DNA of 46,670 nt, from positions 1 to 46,670 of the forward strand of contig SGPL01000248.1 in NCBI GenBank assembly GCA_004802705.1. Direction: 5' to 3'. Both the position numbers and the translations under genes were made by a program. The stretch is from Bondarzewia mesenterica. Lineage: Eukaryota; Basidiomycota; Agaricomycetes; Russulales; Bondarzewiaceae. The notes beneath the pieces were generated by a model. The model saw only the letters and a program-made list of their open reading frames with translations, was not told where the DNA came from and searched no databases. This document shows positions 32,981 to 43,610 of the stretch, piece by piece (position 1 is the stretch's first letter; each line of letters starts with the position of its first letter).

Positions 32981-33157
32981 CAGGCTCTTGTAGCAAGCGC
33001 GCGAGAGACTGAGGTGAGTATCTAATTTACTGTACTCTTTCGTGATTCTCTTTGCTTACTTTTACCTAGAATTGTCCGGTAACTTTCTAGGTGAATATTA
33101 TTTCAGGCTCTTGTAGCAAGCGCGCGAGAGACTGAGAATTGTCCGGTAACTTTCTAG
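32981..33157 (+). repeat. Leader duplicated with and without an intron
   Basis: Block E1 (33 bp, starting CAGGCTCTTGTAGCAAGC) lies at 32981-33013 and again at 33104-33136. Block E2 (AATTGTCCGGTAAC then TTTCTAG, 21 bp) lies at 33070-33090 and again at 33137-33157. In the first copy E1 and E2 are separated by 56 bp (33014-33069); in the second they touch with no base added or lost. The 56 bp begin GTGAGT, end CTAG and have CTTAC as a branch-site-like string 12 bases or so before the end. A 13-bp spacer, GTGAATATTATTT (33091-33103), separates the copies. The same arrangement is in the 3' LTR (from 38084), so it is fixed in the element. Confidence 0.92.
33014..33069 (+). other. Probable spliceosomal intron in LTR leader
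   Basis: 56 bp with 5' GTGAGT, internal CTTAC and 3' ACCTAG, the size and signals of introns in the neighbouring host genes (52 and 58 bp in the MFS gene). Its exact absence from the second leader copy is the evidence that it can be spliced. Confidence 0.8.
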
Positions 33158-33256
33158 CCGCGCGCTTCGAGTACTCATTACAGGTTATTGGGCCCCGCGT
33201 TTACCCCTGTGCTATACACTGTTATTCCCCTGTCCCTACGTTTTTCCTAATCCCCT

Positions 33257-34233
33257 ATGTCTATCGTCACCGGTATCTCCACCGACACCCTTCCCTCCTC
33301 GATCCTGAAGCTCGATGCTCGCGGCGAAAATTGGGCCATATTTTCCATTCGTTTGAGACTGCCATCAAGGCGAAAGGTAAATGGGGGCACTTTGATGGCA
33401 CATCCCCCCGCCCTGTTTTCCCGATGCTACCCTTAAGCGAGACGGAGTTAGAGCTGCTCGAGAAATGGGAGAAAGATGAGAGGACCGCTCAGTACTTACT
33501 CGTCCAGCGGATCCCCGACTCCACCGTCGTACGCATCCGCAAACTGTCCGAAGTTACCGATCAATGGGCTGCCATCATCTCGGAGTATACCCTCAAGGGG
33601 GCTTATGCTCAGACCGAAATGCGCCGTACCTTCATGGAAATGAGGTGCGATGCTAACGGCGATGTGCAAAACTTCCTTGATGATCTGCGAACCAAGCGCG
33701 AGGAGTTAGCGGCATGCGGTGTCGAGATAGATACCAAGGATTACCGATCCACGATCATTGCTTCCATTCCTGATAAATTGTCCGACTTTGCTTCCAGCCT
33801 CATAGCATCTGCTCAGCTTTTCAATCCCATTACCGAGCTGGACCCCGATGTCATTATCCGCCAGATCTCCGACGAGTACGAATGCCGCAAGGCCAAGAAG
33901 CCGTCGGCGTCGCGGAGTTCAGGGTCAAAGTCAGCAAAGAAGGATAACGATGAGGCCATGATGGTCTCACCTGGGAAGAGGAAGAGTGGTTGGAAACCAC
34001 GGGGAGCTTGTTGGAATTGTGGGGAGAAGGGACACCTGCGGGACAAGTGCCCACACCCCCTCAAGTCGTCGAAGTCGAACGGCGGCGACGCGAGGGGAAG
34101 CGCGAGGGCGAGCGGAACCGCAAACACCGTGGTTGACTGCGACTCGGAGAGTGACAGCGGATGGGCCATTTACTGTGACTCCGACGATGAGGACGACGAT
34201 GTCGCCGCCTCAGATATGCCTGCACTCTGTTGA
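33257..34233 (+). pseudogene. Copia Gag, frameshifted
   Basis: The likely start is the ATG at 33257 (MSIVTGISTDTLPSS...LDARGENWAIF). One T appears to be missing near 33348, after which the frame continues ETAIKAKGKWGHFDGTSPRP, YLLVQRIPDSTVVRIR, AYAQTEMRRTFMEMRC and NVDDLRT-type Gag sequence. It ends with the CCHC zinc knuckle CWNCGEKGHLRDKC (34010-34051) and an acidic tail, stopping at 34231-34233. Gag would form the virus-like particle and bind the element RNA. The next part of the protein continues in the -1 frame. Confidence 0.85.
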
Positions 34234-36303
34234 CTGAGTCAGAATCAGAAAATGGGGAAGAAGGGGATGGAGATAGTTATTTCTCCGATAGTGAGGTGGA
34301 GGAAGTCGATTGGGTATCCTGGGAGCACGAAAGGGTGCCGGAAGATGTAGCGGTTGATGGTGCGAGCTTGGCCAGCCCACAGAATGCCGCCCCTCTCTCC
34401 GATGCAGAGCGCGTGCCAGTGCACGGCACGGAGGACCCTGAAAACGCAGCGTCAGCCATTACAGTGGAAGACGACATTGACTTACCTCGCAAGAAGCTCT
34501 ACGACTCTGGAGCTACCCGCCATATTTCCCCTTATCGAAGCGATTTCGAACGCTTCGAAATGATCCCCTCAAGCCGTTCAAGGCGGCGAACAAGCAGACG
34601 TTCGACGCTTTGGGTACCGGCGACATTGTCGTCGAGGTGCCAAACGGAGTGCGCGTCTCGCAGCTCCGTCTCACTGAAGTCCTATATTCGCCCGAGGTTG
34701 GGTACACCCTCATCTCCATTGGTCGGCTCGACAAGCTCAGTTTTTCCACCACTTTTTGCTGGAGGTGCTTGTGTTATTCATGCCCCCAGTGGCGAGCGTG
34801 TTGGCATTGTTCCTTGCACCAAACGCGGCCTCTATCGTGTTGTACACGACTCATCAGCACATGAGGAAGCCAGCGCGGCAGAGAAACTCACCATCATGGA
34901 GTTCCATCGTCAGATGGGGCACGTCTCACCCAGCACGGCAAAACGGCTGGTCGAGAAGGGTTTCGTCATGGGTGTCAAGTTGGTCGACACAGCATCGGGT
35001 GACCCGCTATTTTGCGAGTCCTGCGTGTTTGCGAAAGCTCATCGCAAACCCGTGCCCAAGACACGCGAAGGCGAACGGGCAAAGACTTTTGGTGGGGAGG
35101 TCCATTCGGACCTGTGGGGGCCGGTGCGTGTCACCACGCTCAGCGGGCGTCGTTACTACGTCTCTTTCACAGATGATAAAATGCGCATTACTCACTTGTA
35201 CCTCCTCCGGACAAAATTCAAGACCTTCCCAGCCTACAAGAAGTTTGAAGCGTTGTGCAAGACCCAGCACAACGCCGCCGTCCAAATCCTGCACTCCGAC
35301 CATGGCGGTGAGTACACCGGTACCGACTTCGTCAATCACCTCGAATGCGCTGGAACGAAGCAAAAACTTACCGTTCACGACACCCCCCAGCAGAACGGCG
35401 TTGCGGAGCATCTTAACCGCATGCTGATGGAGAAGGTCCGCGCGATGTTGCACGCGAGCCAACTCCCCCATTTCCTGTGGGGCGAGGCCGTTCGTCACGC
35501 CGTGTGGTTGAAAAACTGCATGGACACAAAGGCGTCGACGGTATGACCCCGTTTGAGGCATTAACCGGTCGAAAACCGGATCTCACGGGTGTGCGCGAGT
35601 GGGGCAGTCGTGTCTGGGTGCACGACACATCCGGCTCGAAGCTCGACCCCCGCGCGCACGAAGGACGATGGGTGGGCGTTGATGAGGTGGTGAAAGGGTG
35701 CCGGGTTTATTGGCCACAGTCCAAGACGGTTTCCGTCGAGCGGAACGTCTATTTCGCGCCGCCGTCAGAACGTCTCGAGGGGGAGCATGGAGATATGGAC
35801 TTACCTGGCGAGACGGTCTCAACGCCGTCGCCTGTAAACTCCGTGCCCACCCCGGCTCAACCTACCTTGAAGCCTGAAATGCCACCGACGACACCTCCTG
35901 CGCCTGCCATTTTGTCACCTCCCGCTCCCGCTCCCGCTCCTGATCCCCGTTCCTGAGCCGACTCGCCCCCCAAAGGATTCACAAACCGAGCATGTACGTT
36001 CGCGCTCTGCAGGCCGGCGAGGGCGTCGCATCCACGCGTGCATCCGACCCCGTCATTCCGCGTGGTGTTCAACTTCCTGGTGGATGGGATGTTGGAGAGG
36101 GAGAGCCTGGGAAGGCCAAGGGAGCAGAGGGAAGAGATCAAGGGGGAGTTTTGGGAGAGGATAGTGGGGACGAAAGGGCTGAGGTAGAGGACACTCTGGG
36201 AGCGAGCGATGAGGACGAGGGAAGCGTCGAGTATGCGCTGGCAGCAGAGATGGGTGAGGCAGAGGGTTTGGAGCTGAGGAGTTTGGCTGAGGTGAAGAGG
36301 TGA
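34230..36303 (+). pseudogene. Copia protease and integrase region, frameshifted
   Basis: The frame from 34230 gives an acidic linker, then the aspartic protease motif LYDSGATRHIS (about 34497). Between about 34570 and 34755 the protein continues in another frame (GTGDIVVEVPNGVRVSQLRL, then VGYTLISIGRLDKLS). It then returns to the pre-integrase zinc region (FHRQMGHVS...CESCVFAKAH) and the integrase core with EVHSDLWGP, HSDHGGEY and TPQQNGVAEHLNR (D, D, E). A further frameshift near 35530 leads to MTPFEALTGRKPDL. A proline-rich and acidic spacer with stops follows up to about 36303. Confidence 0.85.
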
Positions 36304-37835
36304 CCTGATTGGCCACTGTGGGAGAAGGCGATCGAAGAGGAATTGGCCACGCTGAAAGCAGCCAGAACGTGGGAATTGGCGACTGCACCTGCTGGTGCAA
36401 ACGTCATCGGATCCAAGTGGGTTTTCAAGGCCAAGAAGGATGCGTCTGGCAACGTCGTCTGGTACAAGGCCCGCCTGGTCGCGCAAGGGTTCAGTCAGAT
36501 CCCTGGGGTCGACTATTTCGATACCTATGCGCCGGTCGCCAAACTCGCATCTGTCCGCACGGTCCTAGCGATTGCCAACCGCAATGATATGGAGCTTCAT
36601 CAGGTCGATATCAAGGGGGCCTATCTAAATGGTGACCTGACACCTGCTGAAGTTATCTATATGCGGCATCCTCCAGGATATGCTCCCACAGGCAGTGTCG
36701 GAAAGGTCCTACGCTTGAAGTGTACGCTGTATGGACTGAAACAATCTGGTCGGCATTGGTACCAAAAACTCACCTCCATCTTCATGGATTCCATGGGCTT
36801 TGCGAGGTGCCAGGTGGACCAGGCCGTGTTCCACAAGCACAAGGACGAGGAATTGACAATTGTCGTCGTACATGTGGACGACTGCACGATTGCTGCGACA
36901 ACAATCTCACTGATCGATGATTTCAAGGCACGCTTGCGAGAGCACGTTGAGGTCACTGACCTCGGTGAGCTGCACTGGCTGCTAGGGATCGAGATCAAGC
37001 GCGATCGCGATGCTGGCACGATTCATCTGTGCCAGCGGTCCTACATCGATTCTATCCTTCGCCGTTTCAATTTCGATGAGCTCAAACCTGTCTCTACTCC
37101 TATGGAACCACAAATCGACTATCTACTGCCCAATCCCCTTCCACCACCTCCGAGATTGCTGCCATGCGCGATGTTCCCTACTGAGAGGCAGTCGGCGCTG
37201 TCCAATGGACGTCTCTCACCACGCACCCCGATATATCCTTTGCCATCTCTACTGTGGCCCGTTTCTCGATGAATCCGGGCGTCGCGCACTGGGAAGCTGT
37301 CAAACGCATCTTCTAGTACCTGAAGGGCATGCGCGACCTGTGGCTGACATATGAGGGAACAGAACGGAAGCTGGTGGGATATGCTGATGTAGATGGGAGC
37401 ATGGCGGAAGATAGGAAGGCCGTTTCTGGGTATGCCTTTATTATTGATGGTGGCGCTGTCTCATGGAGTTCTAAAAAGCAGGAGATTGTCTCACTCTCGA
37501 CGACAGAGAGTGAGTATGTCACAGCGACCCATGCCGCGAAGGAGGCTCTGTGGCTCCGCAGCCTCATCTCCGAGATCCTTTCACCTGCTACCACTCTGAC
37601 CATACTTTTCTCCGACAATCAGTCTGCCATCGCACTTACCCAGGACCACCAATATCACGCACGCTCAAAGCATATCGACATCAGATATCACTTCATCCGT
37701 TGGGTTGTCGAGAATGGCGCGCTGCGCCTTATCTACTGCCCGACGGAGGACATGGTGGCCGACACCTTGACAAAAGCTTTACCTTCTGCGAAGGTAAAGC
37801 ATTTCGCAGCTGAGTTGGGTCTTAGCTGGGCTTGA
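36304..37835 (+). pseudogene. Copia reverse transcriptase and RNase H, frameshifted
   Basis: RT begins WPLWEKAIEEELATL, just after a TGA at 36301-36303, and continues GSKWVFKAKKDASG, YKARLVAQGFSQIPG, DYFDTYAPVAKL, HQVDIKGAYLNGDL, CTLYGLKQSGRHWYQ and the catalytic VVHVDD (36865-36882). It goes on to GELHWLLGIEI and YIDSILRRFNF, then a frameshift near 37110-37150. RNase H follows with KLVGYADVDGSMAE, STTESEYVTATHA, FSDNQSAIAL and RSKHIDIRYHFIR, ending at 37835 just before the purine tract. A TAG at about 37315 lies in IF-x-YLKG. All catalytic acidic residues are present, so inactivation is by frame changes only. Confidence 0.9.
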
Positions 37836-37842
37836 GGGGGAG
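37831..37842 (+). promoter_or_regulatory. Polypurine tract
   Basis: TTGAGGGGGAG directly abuts the 3' LTR start at 37843, the usual place of the plus-strand primer. Confidence 0.8.
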
Positions 37843-38285
37843 TGTTGGAAATACAAGCCGTCGCTAAGTAGTTTCTATTTCCTTTTTGTTTTGTCACTTT
37901 CGCAGGCAGCGGCGCGGAGCGCGCTGCAACCACTCGTTCATAGCAGTTTCCTTTCCGAGCGGTGGCTTGCACAGCCGCTGCAGAATTTGGTATGTTTTCT
38001 TACAGTTCTATGTTTATGATTAAAGCCCCGTACGAATCTTATTCCGTTGGTATAAAAGAGCGGAGTACCATAAATTTGCACCTCAGGCTCTTGTAGCAAG
38101 CGCGCGAGAGACTGAGGTGAGTATCTAATTTACTGTACTCTTTCGTGATTCTCTTTGCTTACTTTTACCTAGAATTGTCCGGTAACTTTCTAGGTGAATA
38201 TTATTTCAGGCTCTTGTAGCAAGCGTGCGAGAGACTGAGAATTGTCCGGTAACTTTCTAGCCGCGTGCTTCAAGTACTCATTACA
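37843..38285 (+). repeat. 3' LTR of the copia element
   Basis: 443 bp, differing from the 5' LTR at five positions seen by eye: A/G and C/A near 38018-38023, and three C/T or G/A changes within the second leader copy and after it (CGCG to CGTG twice, TCGAG to TCAAG). Three of the five are CpG transitions in this copy. The intron-containing and intron-less leaders are both present. Confidence 0.95.
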
Positions 38286-38290
38286 CGATA

Positions 38291-39432
38291 TGCCATGTCG
38301 GACATATTGAAAGAGCTGACGGAGTGTATGAAACAACTTGATAAAAAGAACTTACAGATAGTACTATGTAACACACGGAAAGTGTCAAAGGTCCTTTGCT
38401 CTGTGGGTGGAGGCGAATACACACTGATCTGATAGAATCAGATTAGCGCGGCGCTACCTATGTAGAAAAGGCGCCTGGCCAGCCGCCTGATGATGCCTCC
38501 CTTTCAGGAATAAGAATACAGTATCAGCGCCTTTTCGTACTCACAAGTACTGGTAAGTACGCAAGTATCCGGCGGCCCTTGCGACGCGATCGCCGTGACG
38601 CTGAGATCGGACTTCGAATGCATGGATTATTTACATAATTTATCCCATAAGGTGATTTCTTGCGTAGGCTTTCTTCTTACCCCAATCGTTCACTTCATCT
38701 TTCACCATCTCTTTCACTTCCCTCTGCTCTTTCCTCTCTTAACCGTCTCCCTTAACTCCCAACCTCTCTTCTTTCATCTTTTCATTCCATTCACAAAATG
38801 AAAACCTATGTCTATGATATTTTACGAGTTTCTTTATGATTTTCTCTACATCTCGAGTCGACGAGGTTATGTACTTTTCATTACCTGAGCTATGTTTGTA
38901 GCGGAGTCGGCCAATGAAATCACGTTTCATGTTAGATCAATAGATCAATAGAGATCAACCCATCAATGCACAATCATCGTGGTTGGCCAATGCCCAGTTT
39001 CACACCTATTGTAAGGGTCAAGGCCAAGGACTCACAGACTCGCAGATTCATGGAGATTGGACGCTACGTTAGTTCCGCATATCTTTCCATTCGATCCCGT
39101 TCTCTTTCATTTCTTGAATCTCCTATATTCTTCCGTTGTTTTCTCCATTTTACTCCTGTGTTGTTTCACCTCCTTTTCTTGATTCGAAGACTCCTATCCT
39201 CGTATGTATTTATATGGACTATGCTTGTACTCAGATACTCGTCGAATCAACCCCCGTAACCGGGTCCCCTTGTTCGTGATTTCACTGCGTGTCTCGTCGC
39301 GCTCCTCAAGTCTCGCGATTGGGCCTTGCCCCTAACACCTATCTTCAAACTCTCTCCACTCTCATAATCTTGCATGTACCATGCACGCTGAAAACGCCCA
39401 CATGCATTTGGAGCCCTCGCTGAGCTGAACAG
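38291..39432. other. Host intergenic sequence with CT-rich tracts
   Basis: No gene was recognised. Pyrimidine-rich stretches at about 38690-38800 and 39080-39190 resemble the promoters of filamentous fungi. The first ends in CAAAATG (ATG at about 38798), but that frame closes within a dozen or so codons. This may be what is left of a promoter whose gene has been lost or displaced by the elements to the right. Confidence 0.4.
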
Positions 39433-39434
39433 TA

Positions 39435-40405
39435 TGGCAAGCGGGAGTGATCTGCTCAAAAAGTGGCCAGGTTGACTAAGGTTTTGGGCTTGAGGCCCCT
39501 GAAACTATATTCTGAGTTGTTGAAAATTTGTATTACTTAACACAGCCCTATCGGGGGTGCATCAGCAAAATGTGATCATACTTAATGTTACTTAATGTTG
39601 CCTTATTTAACTTTGTATGTAAATTAAGTAAATTAAGACCAAATCAAGAAGAAGGATTGTGTTAACTATTTTGATTTCGCTATTTTAAGATATGTTAAGA
39701 TATGTTAAGTTAAGTAAGATGCTCAAGAAAAGATGCATTTTGCTGATGCCAAGCACAACCTCTTCCTACATAGTGTATAAATTTCAGCAATACTACTTAT
39801 TAACTATAACATTCATAATCTTTATAATTACAATAATTGTTGTTATTATAAACATTGAGACAATGATGCCTTACAAGCAAAGTTATTGCAAATTATTTCA
39901 AAAACTTTGCATAGTATTTAAAAAATATTAAAAAATAAAGAGACTTATTGTGTTGAAATGGTAAAACACCTGTCAGATATATACATGAAATATCAAAGCA
40001 AATTGTTATTAATCACCATGCACATTACTATCTAAGACAGTAATTCTAAAGAGCTCATGACATGTGACCTACAAATAAGTTGTACAGTATGATTATTCAT
40101 ATTTTATCTTTTGTGAACAAAAAATGAGAGGCTAAGGGCTTAAGTGCAAGAAATTGAGGCCCACTGCCATGATTTCATACATATTTTCAACAACTTAATA
40201 TGTTGTACCATTCACTCAGAATGTGGTTGCAGGGTTTCTGAGCTCAAATTCTTAGTCAACCAGACCACTTTTGGAGCAGATCACTCCTGCTTGTAATTTG
40301 CTTGTAATACAAGTTTTCAACAACTCACAATATGGTGTTAGAGGTCCTGAGCCCAAAACCTTAGTCAACCCAGCCACTTTTTGAGCAGATCACTCCCGCT
40401 TGCCA
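39435..40405. mobile_element. 971-bp TIR element, TA duplication
   Basis: The left end TGGCAAGCGGGAGTGATCTG, running on to about 39527, is matched in inverted orientation by the right end (about 40312-40405, ending CAGATCACTCCCGCTTGCCA). Similarity by eye covers about 90 bp with few mismatches. TA flanks both ends (39433-39434 and 40406-40407). A second, more diverged copy of the right terminal repeat lies just inside, at about 40186-40285. The interior is AT-rich with no transposase, so this is non-autonomous. It sits beside the gypsy LTR-like fragment. Confidence 0.85.
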
Positions 40406-40407
40406 TA

Positions 40408-40620
40408 ACCTTGCTCGACTTAGCCTACAACTAGAGTCCTTGAATTCTCTGAAGCCTTAATTAGGCATGACTAGGCAAAGCTACTAAGCTAAAGCCGCTA
40501 AAACTTGACATCTTGATAACTAGATTAAGCTCTTCTAAATAAACTTGAACTTAAATAAGCAGGTTATTAACTTGTTCCATCATGCTTGAGGGCCTAACAA
40601 ACCCAAGCAATAGATTGTCC
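40408..40620 (+). repeat. Gypsy-type LTR-like fragment
   Basis: CGACTTAGCCTACAACTAGA onward resembles the stretch at 11700-11880 in order of blocks. It lies about 0.6 kb upstream of the Ty3/gypsy gag remnant on the same strand, so it may be the 5' LTR of that remnant, cut by the TIR element on its left. Confidence 0.4.
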
Positions 40621-41049
40621 AAGGTAGCTAATCTTTAGAGAAGCACCAAGGAGCACTAGAGTGATGGCAGATAGTAGCATCATCAGTGTAGATAATGTAA
40701 ACATCTGCAGTTCAAAGAACAAGCCACCATAGCTTCTAGAAGTACAATATCACAGGGGGTCAAGATCCCCTTAAGAGGCAAATACAGCTCATCAAGGAAA
40801 ACTTATCTTTCCTGAATGAACTCTGATACTCTCAAAGATGAGGAGAAATCCAACTATCTCATCCATTATAGCATTCAGTGCTGCTCTTGGATATTTGATA
40901 GAACAAGAGACCTGCTACTTACTAAAATTTAAGGAGGAACCACAATATCCTCAGCAGCACTTCGTGCAGAAAACTGAAAGAATGCACCATTCAGGTCATC
41001 TAGGCCCAGCAGCCCACTCTTTGACTTCCCACAGTGAAGTATTCACTTG

Positions 41050-42955
41050 AAACTTCAGAATGACCCTCTATTAGCACCTCCTTTTTCATCACTAGGACCT
41101 GAACAAAGTCCATCTGCACTACCACCAACACTACCTCCTAGTTAGACAAACTCTTCTTTAAACAATCTACCACCTCCTCTGCCTCTACCACCATCACACA
41201 ACATGTCTACTGCACCCTCATTCAACAAGTTGGGTCCTAAAATAAAGACACTGACTCTATTTGATGGCAAAAGAGAGAACTCTAGGCTGTTCCTCCTAGA
41301 GTGCAAGGTGTACTTCAGGGCTATGCCCAAAGAATTTCAAAATGATGCCAGGGCACTCGATGAACAATGTATGGTTATCTTCATAATTTCATACCTTGAA
41401 GGGGGCACGACTGAAACATAGAAGCAGCTTAAAGTTAAAGCATATAAAAAGTCAAAGCATACAAAAGGGCGAACAACTATAGTATCTAACAGACCTTTGA
41501 GAATGACTTTCTCTCACAATTCAGCAATGTAAACCTTGCTGCTAATTCAAGAACAAAGCTGAATCACATCAGACAAGGAAAGAGAATAACAGGTGACTTT
41601 ATCGCTGAATTCAAACACAGTATTTGAATCTAAAATTATAAAAGATGCCACCATCATTGAGTACTTTATAAAGCGCCTGAACCCTGCTATCATCAAGGAT
41701 GTCTATAAAAAGACCCCTATCCCTAGCACCAAGGAGGACTGGTACAAGGAGGCTACTCTCACAAATAATCAGTAGCACAAGCTACAGGCATTCTTAGAGA
41801 GGGACAAGCCAAACTCAGACTATAAAGTAGATTAGAGACTTACAGGCCAGAAACTGCATGACTCTGATGCCATGGACATTGATTAGAGAAAGGAAGGGAA
41901 GAAAAAAAGTCTATGCTCATGCTACTAACACTCATTTTGATACAAACAAGAAACAATATATGAAAGAGGATTATTGCTTTAGATGCAGCAATACAGGACA
42001 TCATTCTAAAGAATGCCCATAAAGAGATACTCATGCAAGAGCCACACAAGAAGGAGAGGGAAGTAATGAGAAGAACATGATCATGAAAAATGATAAAAGG
42101 TCATCAAAACACTCTCAGCAGAAGAGTGAGAGGCACTGGTAGACTCTAGCGATGATAATAAAGAGAAGAAAGATTTTTGACAAGTCTAAAGTTCATGATG
42201 TGGCTTTAGATGAAGGGCTGTTATGATGACTCCATATGTGTAAAGTCTACAAAAGGTGAGCAATTAGCAATTGCTGTATGGATCTCTCAGAAAGGCTAAA
42301 GCATTAAAACAAAAGTGATGATAGACAGTGGAGTGACAGGAAGGTTTATCCACTTAAAAATGGTTGAAAAGCATGGCTTGCAGATCACTAAGCCACACCA
42401 AGAAAATAAGATCCACAATGTTGACAATACAGAAAACATATTGGGATGAATCAAGGAGTTTGTAACCCTAGAAATGTGAATTAAAGAACACATTAAAACC
42501 ATTAGACTGTACATATCTAATATTGAGGATCATAAAATAATTCTTGAACTCCCTTAGTTATGCACCTATAATCTCACCATCGCCTGGCAAAATGAAAAGG
42601 TTCACTTGCAAAACTGCTCATGGTAGTGCTGGAAGATTAAACACAATTAGAAATATAAACATGTCCTCCAAAAGCTCCTCAGTCAATGTAAGGAACATGA
42701 GGAAGTAAAAGCAGTGTCAGTTTTGCAGCAACTAGCAGAAGAGGCAAGGATAAAAAAAGTGAAGACATCCATTGAAGAGTCCATCCCTGGCTATTACTTA
42801 ACATACCAATGTGTCTTTGAAGAGGAGGCATCTCAAGAATTCTCTCCCCCTTGCACATGGGACTATAAAATTGAACTAAAGCCCAATGCATCTGACAGCA
42901 TCTTTATCAAGATTGTCTCCCTGCCTTAAACAAAACAGGAATAGCAGGACTGTTG
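41050..42955 (+). pseudogene. Ty3/gypsy retrotransposon remnant: gag, protease and start of RT
   Basis: From 41203: MSTAPSFNKLGPKIKTLTLF, DGKRENSRLFLLECKVYFRA and IISYLEGG form the gypsy Gag core, followed after breaks by EYFIKRLNPAIIKDVYKK and KEDWYKEATLTNNQ. A CCHC knuckle CFRCSNTGHHSKEC lies at 41975-42016. The protease motif MIDSGVTGRF is near 42319, and IILELP-x-LCTYNLTIAW follows. From 42714 comes VLQQLAEEARIKK, then IPGYYLTYQCVFEEEASQEF and WDYKIELKPNAS, the segment just before the RT palm. Similarity ends at about 42955, so RT, RNase H and integrase are missing. Many stops lie at former Gln and Trp codons. It is AT-rich. Confidence 0.85.
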
Positions 42956-43610
42956 ACTCAATACAAGGTTCACAGGCCTTCTCATAGCCATGGGGGCCTA
43001 CTCGACAGACCATAGTCTCCTTTCAACCCCGAAGCAACCGGTCGGTACCAGCTTACAAGCCATCTAGACAAATGGCACACCGCACGTCAATGACCAAGCC
43101 AAGCACAATCAGAACAAGCCCTATCAAGCCTCGTTGTGTCCTCACAAGGTGCGACCAAGCCCGGTCATTGACTAAAGCTCTATCAAGCCTCCTCACACTC
43201 ACACAAGCCGGCGACCAGGCTCAAACCAAATCACAAAGCTCTATCAAGTCTCCTCACAGTCATCGCACCCTCCATCAGACAACCATCAGCCTTCCCTACA
43301 AAGTACGTGCCTACTGTGAAAGCCTTACTCAAAAAGGGTTCAATAAGATGACGAGCGCACAAGTCATCTCGGATCCCTTCCCTCTCTGGTTCCCTTCAGC
43401 TCTCCTTCTTGAAGTACTCACCTACTGAGGCAGCATTTACTCAAAAAGAGTTCAACAAGACGATGAGCGCACAGGCCTTCACCTATGCTCAAGTCACCTC
43501 AGATCTCTTTCCTTTCAGTTTCCCTTCGGCTCTCCTTCATGAAGCGTGGGCCTACTCCAGAAGTCTTACTTAGAAAGGGTTCAACAAGATGACAAGCATC
43601 TTATCTAGCA
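42956..43610. repeat. GC-richer block with short tandem repeats
   Basis: Starting abruptly after the gypsy remnant, AGCTCTATCAAGCCTCCTCA recurs at about 43170 and 43235 with a shorter related piece near 43120. Then a unit of about 110-130 bp (CCTACT...TTACTCAAAAAGGGTTCAA...AAGATGACGAGCGCAC...) appears three times from about 43310 to 43600, the last copy partial. An open + frame through it (43072-43428) looks repeat-derived and was not taken as a gene. It separates the truncated gypsy and the truncated LINE. Confidence 0.65.

Larger units (their letters stand above)
32740..33182 (+). repeat. 5' LTR of the copia element
   Basis: 443 bp. TATAAAAG at 32948-32955 is the promoter TATA box; transcription should start about 25-35 bases later, close to 32981. 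The following leader occurs twice in tandem, once with a canonical intron and once without it (see the entry at 32981-33157). Confidence 0.95.
32740..38285 (+). mobile_element. Ty1/copia retrotransposon with intact LTRs and target duplication
   Basis: Two 443-bp LTRs (32740-33182 and 37843-38285) begin TGTTGG and end TTACA, and are flanked by the direct repeat CGATA (32735-32739 and 38286-38290). The LTRs differ by eye at five positions, about 1.1%, so insertion is recent compared with the other elements here. Domain order gag, protease, integrase, RT, RNase H places it in Ty1/copia. The purine tract GAGGGGGAG precedes the 3' LTR. After the 5' LTR comes GGTTATTGGGCCCCGCG, where a primer-binding site is expected; the tRNA was not identified. 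Coding is broken by at least six frameshifts and two or more stops. It is GC-rich, unlike the AT-rich old elements. Confidence 0.95.

Noticed and set aside
33091..33106. A second intron GTGAATATTATTTCAG in the LTR leader
   Set aside because: It has GT and AG ends but 16 bp is too short for a spliceosomal intron. It may be residue of the joining event, or its AG may serve as an alternative acceptor.
33139..33256. An upstream Gag start at 33139 inside the LTR
   Set aside because: The frame is open there only because of a one-base shift near 33348. The protein-like N-terminus begins at the ATG at 33257 in the other frame.
34225..34235. A programmed -1 frameshift between copia Gag and Pol
   Set aside because: The downstream frame is -1, but no slippery heptamer is evident and the element has several other one-base shifts. 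A random indel or sequence error explains it as well.
43072..43428. A 118-codon + frame between the gypsy and LINE remnants
   Set aside because: It reads through short tandem repeats (SLTKALSSL and related runs), and composition explains the open frame.
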